64,000 nt of DNA from Erythrobacter tepidarius (GCF_002155695.1 NZ_MUYJ01000004.1:186001-250000); one strand, 5' to 3'; counted from the stretch's first letter, positions 34,816 through 43,205 are shown. Numbers and translations: made by a program. Notes: a model not told the origin generated them from the letters alone.

Positions 34816-36195
34816 ATGGGACAGACCCTGTTCGCCAAGATCTGGGACGCGCACCGCATTGCCGACACGGCGGGCGGAACGCAGCTGATCGCGATCGATC
34901 GGGTGTTCCTTCACGAACGCACCGGCTCGGCGGCATTGCGACGCATGGCAGAGACGGGGCGCGAAGTGCTCGATCCGGCCCGCGTGTTTGCGGTCATGGA
35001 TCACATCGTCGACACCCGTCCCGGGCGCGGTGACGGTACGCTGATGCCGGGCGGCGAGGGGTTCATCGCCCAAACCCGCGCGGCAACGCTTGCGGCGGGC
35101 ATCACCCTGTTCGACGTCAACGACCGCGATCAGGGGATCATCCATGTAATATCGCCCGAACAGGGGATTGTCCTGCCTGGTCTCACCCTCGTCGCGCCCG
35201 ACAGCCATACCTGCACGCAAGGGGCCTTTGGCGCGCTGGCCTGGGGTATCGGCAGCAGCGAGGCCGAGCATGCGATGGTTACCGGCACGCTCCGGATGGA
35301 GCGGCCCATGACGATGCGCGTAACCTTCACCGGCACGCTCGCCCCCGGCGTGACCGCAAAGGACATGGCCCTTGCCCTGATCGCGGAGCATGGCGCGGGC
35401 GGCGGCGCGGGCCATGCGGTGGAGTTTGCCGGGGAAGCCGTGGGTGCGCTCGACATGGAAGGGCGCATGACGCTGTGCAACATGGCGACCGAGTTCAGCG
35501 CGATGACCGGGATCATTGCCCCCGATGCAAAGACCTTCGCCTATCTGGCGAACCGACCCTACGCACCGACCCGCTTCGACGATCCCTTCTGGGCAACCCT
35601 GCGTTCGGACGATGACGCGCGCTTCGACCGCGAAATCGTGATCGACTCGGCCGCCCTCGCCCCGATGGTAAGCTGGGGCACCAGCCCAGAACACACCATT
35701 CCCGTGAACACCACCGTGCCGCAAGGGCCAGAACGGGCGCACGCCTATATCGGTCTTGCGCCGGGTGCGCCGATCGAGGGAACACCGGTCGATGCTGCCT
35801 TCATCGGCAGCTGCACCAACAGCCGCATCACGGATCTGCGCCGCGCCGCCGCGCTGCTCAAGGGCCGCCGCATCGCGCCCGGCATCCGCAAGGCGCTGGT
35901 CGTTCCCGGCTCGCTCGCGGTCAAGCGGCAGGCCGAGGCCGAGGGGCTCGACAAGATCTTCGAGGCAGCCGGGTTCGAATGGCGCATGAGCGGCTGCTCG
36001 CTGTGTTTCTACGCCGGCGGCGAGGGTTTCCCCGAAGGCTCGCGGGTTATCTCCAGCACCAACCGCAATTTCGAAGGACGGCAAGGCCCCGGCATTCGTA
36101 CCCATATCGCCTCGCCCGAAACGGTGGCGGCCAGCGCCATCGCTGGGGCCATTGCCGACCCGCGCAAAGTGCTCGGCAAGGGAGCGCCCGCATGA
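34816..36195 (+). CDS. LeuC-like aconitase-superfamily large subunit
   Basis: A 459-residue hydro-lyase large subunit. The three [4Fe-4S] ligands are present: Cys333 (GSCTNSR) and Cys394/Cys397 (SGCSLCFY). The motif ends CFYAGG rather than the LeuC CLAMNPD, which hints at a different substrate. With the next gene it forms a two-subunit dehydratase/hydratase. The company (HMG-CoA lyase-like, CoA-transferase) argues for catabolism rather than leucine synthesis; dimethylmaleate- or maleate-type hydratases are known relatives. Confidence 0.88.
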   Translation: MGQTLFAKIWDAHRIADTAGGTQLIAIDRVFLHERTGSAALRRMAETGREVLDPARVFAVMDHIVDTRPGRGDGTLMPGGEGFIAQTRAATLAAGITLFDVNDRDQGIIHVISPEQGIVLPGLTLVAPDSHTCTQGAFGALAWGIGSSEAEHAMVTGTLRMERPMTMRVTFTGTLAPGVTAKDMALALIAEHGAGGGAGHAVEFAGEAVGALDMEGRMTLCNMATEFSAMTGIIAPDAKTFAYLANRPYAPTRFDDPFWATLRSDDDARFDREIVIDSAALAPMVSWGTSPEHTIPVNTTVPQGPERAHAYIGLAPGAPIEGTPVDAAFIGSCTNSRITDLRRAAALLKGRRIAPGIRKALVVPGSLAVKRQAEAEGLDKIFEAAGFEWRMSGCSLCFYAGGEGFPEGSRVISSTNRNFEGRQGPGIRTHIASPETVAASAIAGAIADPRKVLGKGAPA

Positions 36196-36797
36196 AACCG
36201 GTTACCACCATCACCAGCCGCGGCGTGCCGTTGCTGCGCGACAATATCGACACCGACACGATCATCCCGAGCCGCGAGATGAAGACCACCGGGCGCACCG
36301 GCCTTGCCGAAGGACTATTCGCGCCCTGGCGCTACACCAATGCGGTCGATCGCCTTGCTGATCCCGCCTTCGCGCTGAACCAGCCCGAGGCGGCTGGCGC
36401 GCGCGTGCTGCTGGCAGGCGCGAATTTCGGGTGCGGATCAAGCCGCGAACATGCCGTGTGGGCGCTGGTGGAGTTCGGCATCGAAGCGATCATCGCGCCC
36501 TCTTTCGCGCCGATCTTCAGGAACAATTGCCTCCGCAACGGGCTACTGCCGGTCGAACTGCCCGCCGACGTGGTGCGCGATCTGGCGTGGCAGACGGTTC
36601 GCATCGACCTACCTTCGCAAACCGTCAGCGCCGGGGACCAAAGCTGGCCTTTCGACATCGACCCCGAAGCAAAGCAGATGCTGGCCGAAGGGCTTGATGC
36701 CATCGATCTGACGCTCAAGCTGAAAGACACGATCAGGCGCTGGCTGGACGCCGACCGGCGGACGCGGCCCTGGGTTTATCTGGAGAAATCCACGTGA
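36192..36797 (+). CDS. LeuD-like aconitase-superfamily small subunit
   Basis: A 201-residue swivelling-domain small subunit partnering the LeuC-like protein. DNIDTDTIIPSRE (about 17-29) and GANFGCGSSREHA (about 76-88) are the family's substrate-binding signatures. ATG 36192 overlaps the previous stop as ATGA. Length is normal for LeuD. Confidence 0.9.
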   Translation: MKPVTTITSRGVPLLRDNIDTDTIIPSREMKTTGRTGLAEGLFAPWRYTNAVDRLADPAFALNQPEAAGARVLLAGANFGCGSSREHAVWALVEFGIEAIIAPSFAPIFRNNCLRNGLLPVELPADVVRDLAWQTVRIDLPSQTVSAGDQSWPFDIDPEAKQMLAEGLDAIDLTLKLKDTIRRWLDADRRTRPWVYLEKST

Positions 36798-37714
36798 CGG
36801 AAATCCTCGTATCCGAAGTTGGCCCGCGCGACGGGTTGCAGTCGATCAAGCGGATCATGCCGCTCGAGGCCAAAAAGCGCTGGATCGCGGCCGAGGCCGC
36901 AGCGGGCGTGCGCGAGATCGAGGTGGGAAGCTTCGTGCCGCCCAGCCTCTTGCCGCAGATGGCGGACACCGCCGATCTGGTCGCCTTCGCGCGCGGCATC
37001 GAGGGCCTCAAGGTCGTCGCACTGGTACCCAACGCCAAGGGAGCGGCCCGCGCCGCCGAGGCGGGCGTCCACGCCATGAGCATTCCCTTTTCGATGAGCG
37101 AGACCCACAGCCTCAAGAACCTGCGCAAGGACCATCCCGCGATGCTGGCCGAAATCGCCGCCGTGGCAGAGATCGCACGCGAAGCAGGCATCCATTTCGC
37201 GGTCGGCCTCTCGACCGCCTTCGGCTGCACCATGGAAGGGGCAATTAGCGAGGACAAGGTGGTGCGCCTTGCCGAGCAGGCGGCAGAAGCAGGCGCACAG
37301 GAGTTCTCGCTCTCGGACACGACCGGTTACGCCGACCCAGCGCAGGTGCGGCGGCTGGTACGCAAGGTGCGTGCGGCCGTGGGCGCGGACAAGATGACGA
37401 CGCTGCATCTCCACAACACGCGCGGCCTCGGCCTCGCCAATGTCGTCGCGGGGCTGGAGGAAGGCATCACCACCTTCGACGCCTCCTTGGGCGGGCTGGG
37501 CGGGTGTCCCTTCGCGCCCGGGGCGAGCGGCAATCTCGTCACCGAAGATCTGGTGTTGATGCTGAACGCCATGGGCCTGAAGACCGGGATCGATCTCGAC
37601 CGGCTGCTGGCCGTCCGCCAGATCCTTGCCGAGGCCCTGCCGGGTGAGCCGCTCTACGGCTTCACCCCCGATGCCGGGCCGATGCTCGACTACAAGCAAA
37701 GGCTCGCCGCATGA
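36794..37714 (+). CDS. Hydroxymethylglutaryl-CoA lyase-like enzyme
   Basis: A 306-residue HMGL-fold lyase. GPRDGLQ (10-16), SFVPPSLLPQMAD, LHLHNTRGLGLAN and the catalytic-Cys loop GGCPFAPGASGN are present. It would cleave a 3-hydroxy-3-methyl-type acyl-CoA to acetyl-CoA or similar plus a keto acid. GTG 36794 overlaps the LeuD-like stop as GTGA. Its place beside LeuCD-like and CoA-transferase genes fits a tertiary hydroxyacyl-CoA intermediate (inference). Confidence 0.9.
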   Translation: MTEILVSEVGPRDGLQSIKRIMPLEAKKRWIAAEAAAGVREIEVGSFVPPSLLPQMADTADLVAFARGIEGLKVVALVPNAKGAARAAEAGVHAMSIPFSMSETHSLKNLRKDHPAMLAEIAAVAEIAREAGIHFAVGLSTAFGCTMEGAISEDKVVRLAEQAAEAGAQEFSLSDTTGYADPAQVRRLVRKVRAAVGADKMTTLHLHNTRGLGLANVVAGLEEGITTFDASLGGLGGCPFAPGASGNLVTEDLVLMLNAMGLKTGIDLDRLLAVRQILAEALPGEPLYGFTPDAGPMLDYKQRLAA

Positions 37715-38892
37715 ACGCCCCTACGCCCCTCGCCGGGATCCGCGTCGTCGAATTCACCCATATGGTGATGGGGCCGGTGGTCGGCCACATCCTCGCCGGG
37801 CTTGGCGCCGAGGTGGTGCGGGTCGAACCCATCGGGGGTGATAATACCCGCCGCCTCAAGGGCTCGGGCGCGGGCTATTTCCCGATGTACAACCGCGGCA
37901 AGCAATCGATCTGTCTCAACCTGAAATCGGCCGAAGGGCTTGCTGTCGCCAAAGACCTGATCGCCCGCGCCGATGTGCTGGTCGAAAACTTCCGTCCCGG
38001 CGCGCTTGACCGGCTGGGGCTGGATTACGACCGGTGCGCCGCCGCCAATCCGCGCCTTGTCTATTGCTCGGAAAAAGGTTTTCTGCCCGGCCCCTACGAA
38101 CAGCGCACCGCGCTCGACGAAGTCGCGCAGATGATGGGTGGACTTGCCTACATGACCGGACCGCCGGGCCGGCCCTTGCGCGCCGGTGCGAGCGTGATTG
38201 ACGTGACCGGCGGCATGTTCGGGGTGATCGGCGTGCTCGCCGCGCTCGAGGAACGCCACCGCACGGGGCGCGGACAGAAGATTACGGCAAGCCTGTTCGA
38301 GACCACGGCCTACCTGGTCGGCCAGCATATGGCGCAGTTCGCTGTCACCGGCAGCCCCGCCGCACCGATGCCGGCGCGGGTCTCGGCCTGGGCGATTTAC
38401 GATGTCTTCGAGACCAAGGACGAACCCGTCTTCATCGGGGTCGTGACGGATGCGCTGTGGGAGAAATTCTGCCGCCTCTTCGGGCTCGACGCGCTGTGGG
38501 CGGATGAGACGCTGCGCGAGAATAACGCGCGCGTGGCGGCGCGCGACAGGATCATTCCGGAAATCCGCGCCCTGATCGCTACCATGACCCGCGCCGAGGT
38601 GATCGCCAGGCTCGACGGTTCTGGCCTGCCCTTCGCTCCCATCGGCAAGCCCGAAGACCTGTTCGACGATCCCCACCTCCAGCACGGCGGACTGGAAGAC
38701 GTCACCCTCGAGAACGGCACCCAAGTGCGCCTGCCGACCATCCCGCTGGAGATGAACGGGGAAAGGATCGGGGCGCCGCAACACCTACCGCAGCCCGGAC
38801 GCGATACGCGGGCCGTGCTCGAAGGGATGGGTTACGACGCGCAGGCAATCGCCGCCTTGATCGCAAGCGGCGCTGTGGGAGAAAGCGAATGA
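37711..38892 (+). CDS. Class III (CaiB/BaiF) CoA-transferase 3
   Basis: A 393-residue family III CoA-transferase with N-terminal GIRVVEFTHMVMGPVVGHILA and the catalytic Asp in TALDEVAQMMGG. It probably activates the substrate of the adjacent lyase by moving CoA from a product such as acetyl- or succinyl-CoA (inference). It overlaps the lyase gene by four bases. Confidence 0.88.
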   Translation: MNAPTPLAGIRVVEFTHMVMGPVVGHILAGLGAEVVRVEPIGGDNTRRLKGSGAGYFPMYNRGKQSICLNLKSAEGLAVAKDLIARADVLVENFRPGALDRLGLDYDRCAAANPRLVYCSEKGFLPGPYEQRTALDEVAQMMGGLAYMTGPPGRPLRAGASVIDVTGGMFGVIGVLAALEERHRTGRGQKITASLFETTAYLVGQHMAQFAVTGSPAAPMPARVSAWAIYDVFETKDEPVFIGVVTDALWEKFCRLFGLDALWADETLRENNARVAARDRIIPEIRALIATMTRAEVIARLDGSGLPFAPIGKPEDLFDDPHLQHGGLEDVTLENGTQVRLPTIPLEMNGERIGAPQHLPQPGRDTRAVLEGMGYDAQAIAALIASGAVGESE

Positions 38893-39503
38893 GGATGAGC
38901 GTATTGGTGGGAATGGCCGCGCTGCTGGCGGGTTGCGCCGTCAACATCGGCGACAGCGCCCCGCGCGCCGCTGCCGCGCCCGCTGGCGCTGCCGCCACAA
39001 CCGTTTCGCCGGGGGTGACCGCCCCCAAGGAGCGCCTGCCGACCGACGTGCGCCGCGCCACGATCATCGTGCGCGACATGGAAAGGTCGCTTGCGCTCTA
39101 TCGCGATGTCATCGGATTGCAGGTCAATTACGACACGACCGTTGAGACATCGGGCGTGGCGCTGCCCGCCGGCGAGCCGGGCGCGCGTGCGCGACTGGTG
39201 CTGCTCAACGCCAACGATCCGTGGGTCGGCTGGATCGGGCTGATGGAATGGGTCGATCCGCCGATTCCGGCGGGCGACTATCCCAAGCGCATGGGGCCGG
39301 GGGATGTCGTGCTGGTGCTCAACACCGACGATGTTCCGGGCCGCTGCGCGCGCGCCAAGCAGGTGCCGGGCGTGACCTTCACCGCCGAAGCCCGTTTGCA
39401 AACCTATCCGGGCCGTAACGGCGGGCCGGACATCAGGGTGATGGGCTGCAATTTCTTCGACCCCGACGGGATCCTGATCGAGCTCAATCAGATTTTGCCG
39501 TGA
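38889..39503 (+). CDS. VOC-fold lipoprotein
   Basis: A 204-residue protein with a lipoprotein signal (LLAGC, modified Cys16) followed by a low-complexity linker and one VOC domain (about 55-200), ending FFDPDGILIELNQI with the usual metal-binding Glu. It should be anchored in the periplasm. It is the last gene of module H and overlaps the convergent DUF1330 gene by 20 bp at the 3' end. Confidence 0.77.
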   Translation: MRMSVLVGMAALLAGCAVNIGDSAPRAAAAPAGAAATTVSPGVTAPKERLPTDVRRATIIVRDMERSLALYRDVIGLQVNYDTTVETSGVALPAGEPGARARLVLLNANDPWVGWIGLMEWVDPPIPAGDYPKRMGPGDVVLVLNTDDVPGRCARAKQVPGVTFTAEARLQTYPGRNGGPDIRVMGCNFFDPDGILIELNQILP

Positions 39504-39801
39504 CGAGGTCTGGCCCGTCAATCACCAGAACCTGAACATCGGCCAGTCCCTCGCGCAGTTTCCTCGCCTCGGCATATTCGGGGCTGTTCCAGAAGGCCCT
39601 GATCGCGGCGCGGTCGGGCCATTTGGAAATGACCATGCTCGCGCCCTCTCCGAAGCTGCCCTCGAGGCATTCGGCACCCGGCCCGCGCAGGAGGTATTCA
39701 CCGCCGAACTTCGGAATCAGAGCCGCCGCGGCCGCGCCGTAGCCGGCGATGAAGGCCTCACGGTCACGGATGGCGGCGGTGACGATCATATAGGCGGGCA
39801 T
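39484..39801 (-). CDS. DUF1330 family protein
   Basis: A 105-residue protein of the DUF1330 family, with the characteristic YMIVTAAIRDREAF start and MVISKWPDRAAIRAFWNSPEY. No reaction is known for most members. It is the last gene of the operon started by the methyltransferase, 18 bp after the membrane protein gene. Confidence 0.85.
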   Translation of the reverse strand: MPAYMIVTAAIRDREAFIAGYGAAAAALIPKFGGEYLLRGPGAECLEGSFGEGASMVISKWPDRAAIRAFWNSPEYAEARKLREGLADVQVLVIDGPDLVTAKSD

Positions 39802-39819
39802 CGCAGGCTCTCCCCTACA

Positions 39820-40515
39820 TCAGAACGGCTTGACCGCGCCCAGGAAACAGACCGAGGCGATGGTGATCCAGTAGATATAGGCCGCCACCCTTGCGAGCGC
39901 GATTTCACGGGCGAGCGCGGCCTCCTGTGCGGCATCCGGCCCCATGGCGAGAATCCGGAACCGCTCGGTCCAGCGGCGCATCACGAGGCGCAGGAACAGG
40001 CCGATGCACAGAGCGAAGGCATAGAGCCCCATCTTGGAAGGATACCACAGATTGCTCGGCCCTGAGGTGATCGGGCCACTGCCGGCAAACGCGAGCCCGG
40101 CAGCCGCGAACAGCGCAAGGATCAGCGGATAGCGCAGCCACTCCTCGGTGCGGGTGACGGCAATGCCGATATCGGTCTCGCGCTTGATGAAGGCCGTCCA
40201 GGTCATTGCCAGCCACGCGGCAAAGAACAGCCACATCCACCACACTCCTGCCCCTTCTAGCGCGGGAACGAAGCCGTAGATCTTGCCCATATGCAGGCCG
40301 AGCGGGAGCAGCAGGACGATCCCGGTCCGCGCGAGGATGTCGATGCGATAGGCGGTTTCCATGTGCCGCCGCCGCTCTTCCAGCGACAAGGCCGAATTGG
40401 TGACATGGTAACTGGTCTGGAACACACCCCATTCGCCGCCCAGCCAATAGACCATCGACAGAATGTGCACCCAGCGCAGAATGGCGAGTTCGTTGCTCGC
40501 GAGAAATTCCATCAT
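39820..40515 (-). CDS. Integral membrane protein (paralogue of 16894-17568)
   Basis: A 231-residue protein with about five membrane helices. HILSMVYWLGGEWGVF in the first helix and the end SVCFLGAVKPF match the paralogue at 16894-17568. The shared His-WLG pattern may be a cofactor or ion site. Both paralogues belong to operator-controlled transcription units. Start ATG 40515 (ATGATG). Confidence 0.75.
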   Translation of the reverse strand: MMEFLASNELAILRWVHILSMVYWLGGEWGVFQTSYHVTNSALSLEERRRHMETAYRIDILARTGIVLLLPLGLHMGKIYGFVPALEGAGVWWMWLFFAAWLAMTWTAFIKRETDIGIAVTRTEEWLRYPLILALFAAAGLAFAGSGPITSGPSNLWYPSKMGLYAFALCIGLFLRLVMRRWTERFRILAMGPDAAQEAALAREIALARVAAYIYWITIASVCFLGAVKPF

Positions 40516-40560
40516 CGTCTGTGACCCCCAGTTCTCGACGCCCCGTCCGCGTCGCAGTGC

Positions 40561-40929
40561 CTATTCGCGCGAGAGCTTCTCGACGATGTCCATGATTGGC
40601 GGATCATGCGCCTCCATCGCCTCGACCTCCTGCTGGAAGCCGCGCATGATGCGCGCAATATAGGCCTGCGTTGCCAGGCCACGCTCGGCCCCCGCCGCGC
40701 GGTCTGGCACGTAGTTTTCGATGTCGTCGCGCGAAAGCGTGCCCTTGGCCTCGAGCAGCCGTTCAATCGTATCCTGCCGCTCGCGCAGCGCCGAAACCTC
40801 GGCGGCGAGCGCGAAGACCGTCGAATAGAGCCGATCGAGCGCCGGGTCGTCAAAGAAATCCGGACGCTTGCCCTTGGCGCGGCGGCCCGAGAGCGCGACC
40901 CAGTCGAGCCCTTCGCCGGCCGCGCTCAT
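40561..40929 (-). CDS. Unknown 122-residue protein
   Basis: A small soluble protein; a helical stretch ALAAEVSALRERQDTIERLL could form a coiled coil, and DRAAGAERGLATQAYIARIMRGF follows. I do not recognise a family. ATG 40929 overlaps the methyltransferase stop as ATGA, so it is translationally coupled to the methyltransferase and may be an accessory subunit (inference). Confidence 0.65.
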   Translation of the reverse strand: MSAAGEGLDWVALSGRRAKGKRPDFFDDPALDRLYSTVFALAAEVSALRERQDTIERLLEAKGTLSRDDIENYVPDRAAGAERGLATQAYIARIMRGFQQEVEAMEAHDPPIMDIVEKLSRE

Positions 40930-42146
40930 GCCGCCACCTGCTGTTCGCTCGCAAGCGGTTTCCACGCGCCATAGGCATTCCAGATCGCCGCCCGGCCATA
41001 ATCCTCCTCGCCTTCATCGGGAGAGGGGGGAAAGATCGCCGGATCGACCACCGCACGCACACCGGCGACGAACTGGCTTTCGCGCGGGAAGCCCGCCTTG
41101 GCCATGACTTCCTTCAGATCCTGCCCGTGCATCGCCGACCAGAAGGGCTCATTATTGTTGAAAGCATCCCAGTCGCGCATGAACTGCTCGAACAGCGGCA
41201 TTTCATCCGAATATTGCGGCTGCTCGATGTGCAGGATCAGCCCGCCGGGCGCGAGCACGCGGTTGGCCTCGGCGAGGATACGCGGCATCGCCTTCGCCGA
41301 CAGCTCGTGCAGGAACATCGTCGTCTGCACCCAGTCAAAATACCCGTCAGCCCAGCGCGAAAGATCCTCGCCCGAGGCTTGGACGAAGCGGATGTTCTTG
41401 ACCCCCAACCCTGCCGCGCGCGCCGCACCGTAGCGAAGCGAGGCGGCAGCAGTGTCGATGGCGATGACCTCGGCATCGGGAAAGGCCTGGGCGATCGGGA
41501 CAGCGTTGTGGCCGATGGTGCAGCCGATATCGAGGATGCGGCGGGGCTTCCAGTCGGGCCTTTCTGCCTTGACCCAGCCAACCACCGCCTGCCCGCCGCC
41601 GTCGTTCAGTCCGCCCAGCGCCCCGCCAGTGGTCGCAAACAGACCGACATCGTAATTCGCGCCAACCGTGACATCGCCCGGGCGTTCTTCGCCATGGTAA
41701 CCGCCGGGCTGGCAATGAATGTCGACGGCTGTCTGATAATCGGGCTGCTGGATCGCCGGATCGAGTTCGAGCATTCCCGAATGCTCGTTGAACTGGCGCG
41801 CCATCGCGTCGAGCTCGTCAAGCTGACGCAGCACCACTTGCCGCCCGTTGTGCTGGCGCATCTCCATCGAATTGCGCTTCAGCGCCGACCACATGCGGTG
41901 CCAGGGATCGCGGTTCATCGCGTCGCGAATTTCGTAACGATGCTCCGGATCGCGGCCATGTTCCGCGCGAAAGGCGGGCAGCACACGCTTTTCGTAGGCC
42001 AGCCGATTGCCAGCACCGATGGGGCCGGAAAGATAGCGGTTGAAATGGGTGAGGAAGTTGAACCGGGCCGCCTCATCGTGGGATACCCGCGGCATCATCG
42101 GATGGCGGATCATCGCGGTGTAAGGCGGAGGCAGATCTTTGGCCAT
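40926..42146 (-). CDS. SAM-dependent methyltransferase
   Basis: A 406-residue protein with a long N-terminal extension and a class I Rossmann methyltransferase domain in the C-terminal half. Motif I is ILDIGCTIGHNAVPIA, followed by an acidic loop (VIAIDTAAAS) and WVQTTMFLHELS. ATG 42146 has AAGGTG 6 bases upstream. An operator lies 30 bp before the start. A methyltransferase inside a catabolic regulon may methylate or, less likely, demethylate an intermediate; target unknown. Confidence 0.87.
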   Translation of the reverse strand: MAKDLPPPYTAMIRHPMMPRVSHDEAARFNFLTHFNRYLSGPIGAGNRLAYEKRVLPAFRAEHGRDPEHRYEIRDAMNRDPWHRMWSALKRNSMEMRQHNGRQVVLRQLDELDAMARQFNEHSGMLELDPAIQQPDYQTAVDIHCQPGGYHGEERPGDVTVGANYDVGLFATTGGALGGLNDGGGQAVVGWVKAERPDWKPRRILDIGCTIGHNAVPIAQAFPDAEVIAIDTAAASLRYGAARAAGLGVKNIRFVQASGEDLSRWADGYFDWVQTTMFLHELSAKAMPRILAEANRVLAPGGLILHIEQPQYSDEMPLFEQFMRDWDAFNNNEPFWSAMHGQDLKEVMAKAGFPRESQFVAGVRAVVDPAIFPPSPDEGEEDYGRAAIWNAYGAWKPLASEQQVAA

Positions 42147-42175
42147 GTGCGGCACCTTTGTGCTGAGCCGGAAAG

Positions 42176-42214
42176 TTGTCCGGACAAATTTGACGTGGAG
42201 CGCAGCTTTGTCAA
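42176..42214 (-). promoter_or_regulatory. Promoter of the methyltransferase operon with operator copy 7
   Basis: On the minus strand TTGACA (42214-42209) is followed, 16-17 bases on, by an AT-rich CAAATTT segment that is the proximal arm of the operator core TTGTCCGGACAA (42176-42187). The methyltransferase ATG is 30 bp downstream. Confidence 0.72.
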
Positions 42215-42269
42215 GGCTCCAGCGTCGCGGCATTGATCTAGATCATAGTGCATCCACCGCGCTGCACAA

Positions 42270-43148
42270 TCAGCCCGCCCAGCCTTCCATCGCCTGACCC
42301 TGCTGGAGCGCGCGGATCTCGTCGATGTCGCGCGGCGGGTTGAGCCACATCGGCTTTTCCTTCTCTGCCCATTCGCGCAGCCGCTTCGGCAGTTCGGCAT
42401 TGCTGTCGACCCGCCAGGAGAGCAGGTGATAGATTGCCTGTCCCTTGCCCGCAAAAGGCGGGAGCGCGCCATAGCGCTGCCAGGCCATCTGGTAGGGTTC
42501 GTCATTGGTGCCGGGACGGTGGATGAAGAAGTCATAGTTTTCCCAGGCCTCGTATCGCCCGCCATTGGGTAGCGGAAAATCGAGGAACACCGGCGCGGTG
42601 ATGGCAAGCGTATCCTTGCCCATCCAGCGCCAGGTCATGCCGGTCTTGGCCTCGATCTTCTGGATCGCCGGCGCGACGCCTTGTTCGACATCCCCGTAGA
42701 TGCGCCCGTTTTCGTAGCGATAGGAGATCATCTGGTAAGGATAGGCGATCGGCTCGACCTTCCGGCCATTATATTCGGTCAAGATCTCGCCGGTCACAGG
42801 GTCGGTATAGGCATAGGTCTTGCGGGTCAGATGAATGACCGGATCGCCCGGCTTCTTTGGCCAGAACACCCGGCTCGAATCGAATCCGATCATCCCGAAG
42901 AGCTTCTTGCCGCTGGGATATTCGTAGATGCCCCCTTCCGAAACCCAGTGCACTGGCGCGCCGGTGCCCGCACGCGCATCGATCCACATGCGGAACTCTT
43001 CGGGAGCAGCAGCACGGCTGTCCGCAGTGGCCTGAGCGGTTGCGGGCGTGGCCTGGCGCTCGGACAGGGCGGGCATTGTGGTCATTATTGCTGCCGCAGT
43101 GCAGGCGATCAGGATCGAACGCCGGACATGGGAAGAGGAATGCCGCAT
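42270..43148 (-). CDS. Exported DUF1838 family protein 2
   Basis: A 292-residue protein with a signal peptide (HVRRSILIACTAAAIMTTMPALS) and a DUF1838 domain, paralogous to 11823-12758 (shared pattern of YAYTDPVTGEILTEY and MTWRWMGKDTL-type segments). Start ATG 43148 with AGGAG 5 bases upstream. It is a single-gene unit with its own operator. The two exported DUF1838 proteins mark the two edges of the regulon. Confidence 0.8.
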   Translation of the reverse strand: MRHSSSHVRRSILIACTAAAIMTTMPALSERQATPATAQATADSRAAAPEEFRMWIDARAGTGAPVHWVSEGGIYEYPSGKKLFGMIGFDSSRVFWPKKPGDPVIHLTRKTYAYTDPVTGEILTEYNGRKVEPIAYPYQMISYRYENGRIYGDVEQGVAPAIQKIEAKTGMTWRWMGKDTLAITAPVFLDFPLPNGGRYEAWENYDFFIHRPGTNDEPYQMAWQRYGALPPFAGKGQAIYHLLSWRVDSNAELPKRLREWAEKEKPMWLNPPRDIDEIRALQQGQAMEGWAG

Positions 43149-43176
43149 GGTTGCTCCTGTGATGATTGCGCCTCGT

Positions 43177-43205
43177 AATTTGTCCGGACAAAGGTCGCTT
43201 GGCAA
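43177..43205 (-). promoter_or_regulatory. Promoter of DUF1838 protein 2 with operator copy 8
   Basis: On the minus strand TTGCCA (43205-43200), 17 bases and CAAATT (43182-43177) form a promoter whose spacer and -10 contain the exact operator core TTGTCCGGACAA (43180-43191). The geometry repeats that of copies 1 and 5. Confidence 0.75.

Noticed and set aside
34816..36797. Naming the pair leuC/leuD
   Set aside because: The Fe-S and swivel motifs fit the superfamily, but context and the CFYAGG segment do not support leucine biosynthesis, so no symbol was given.
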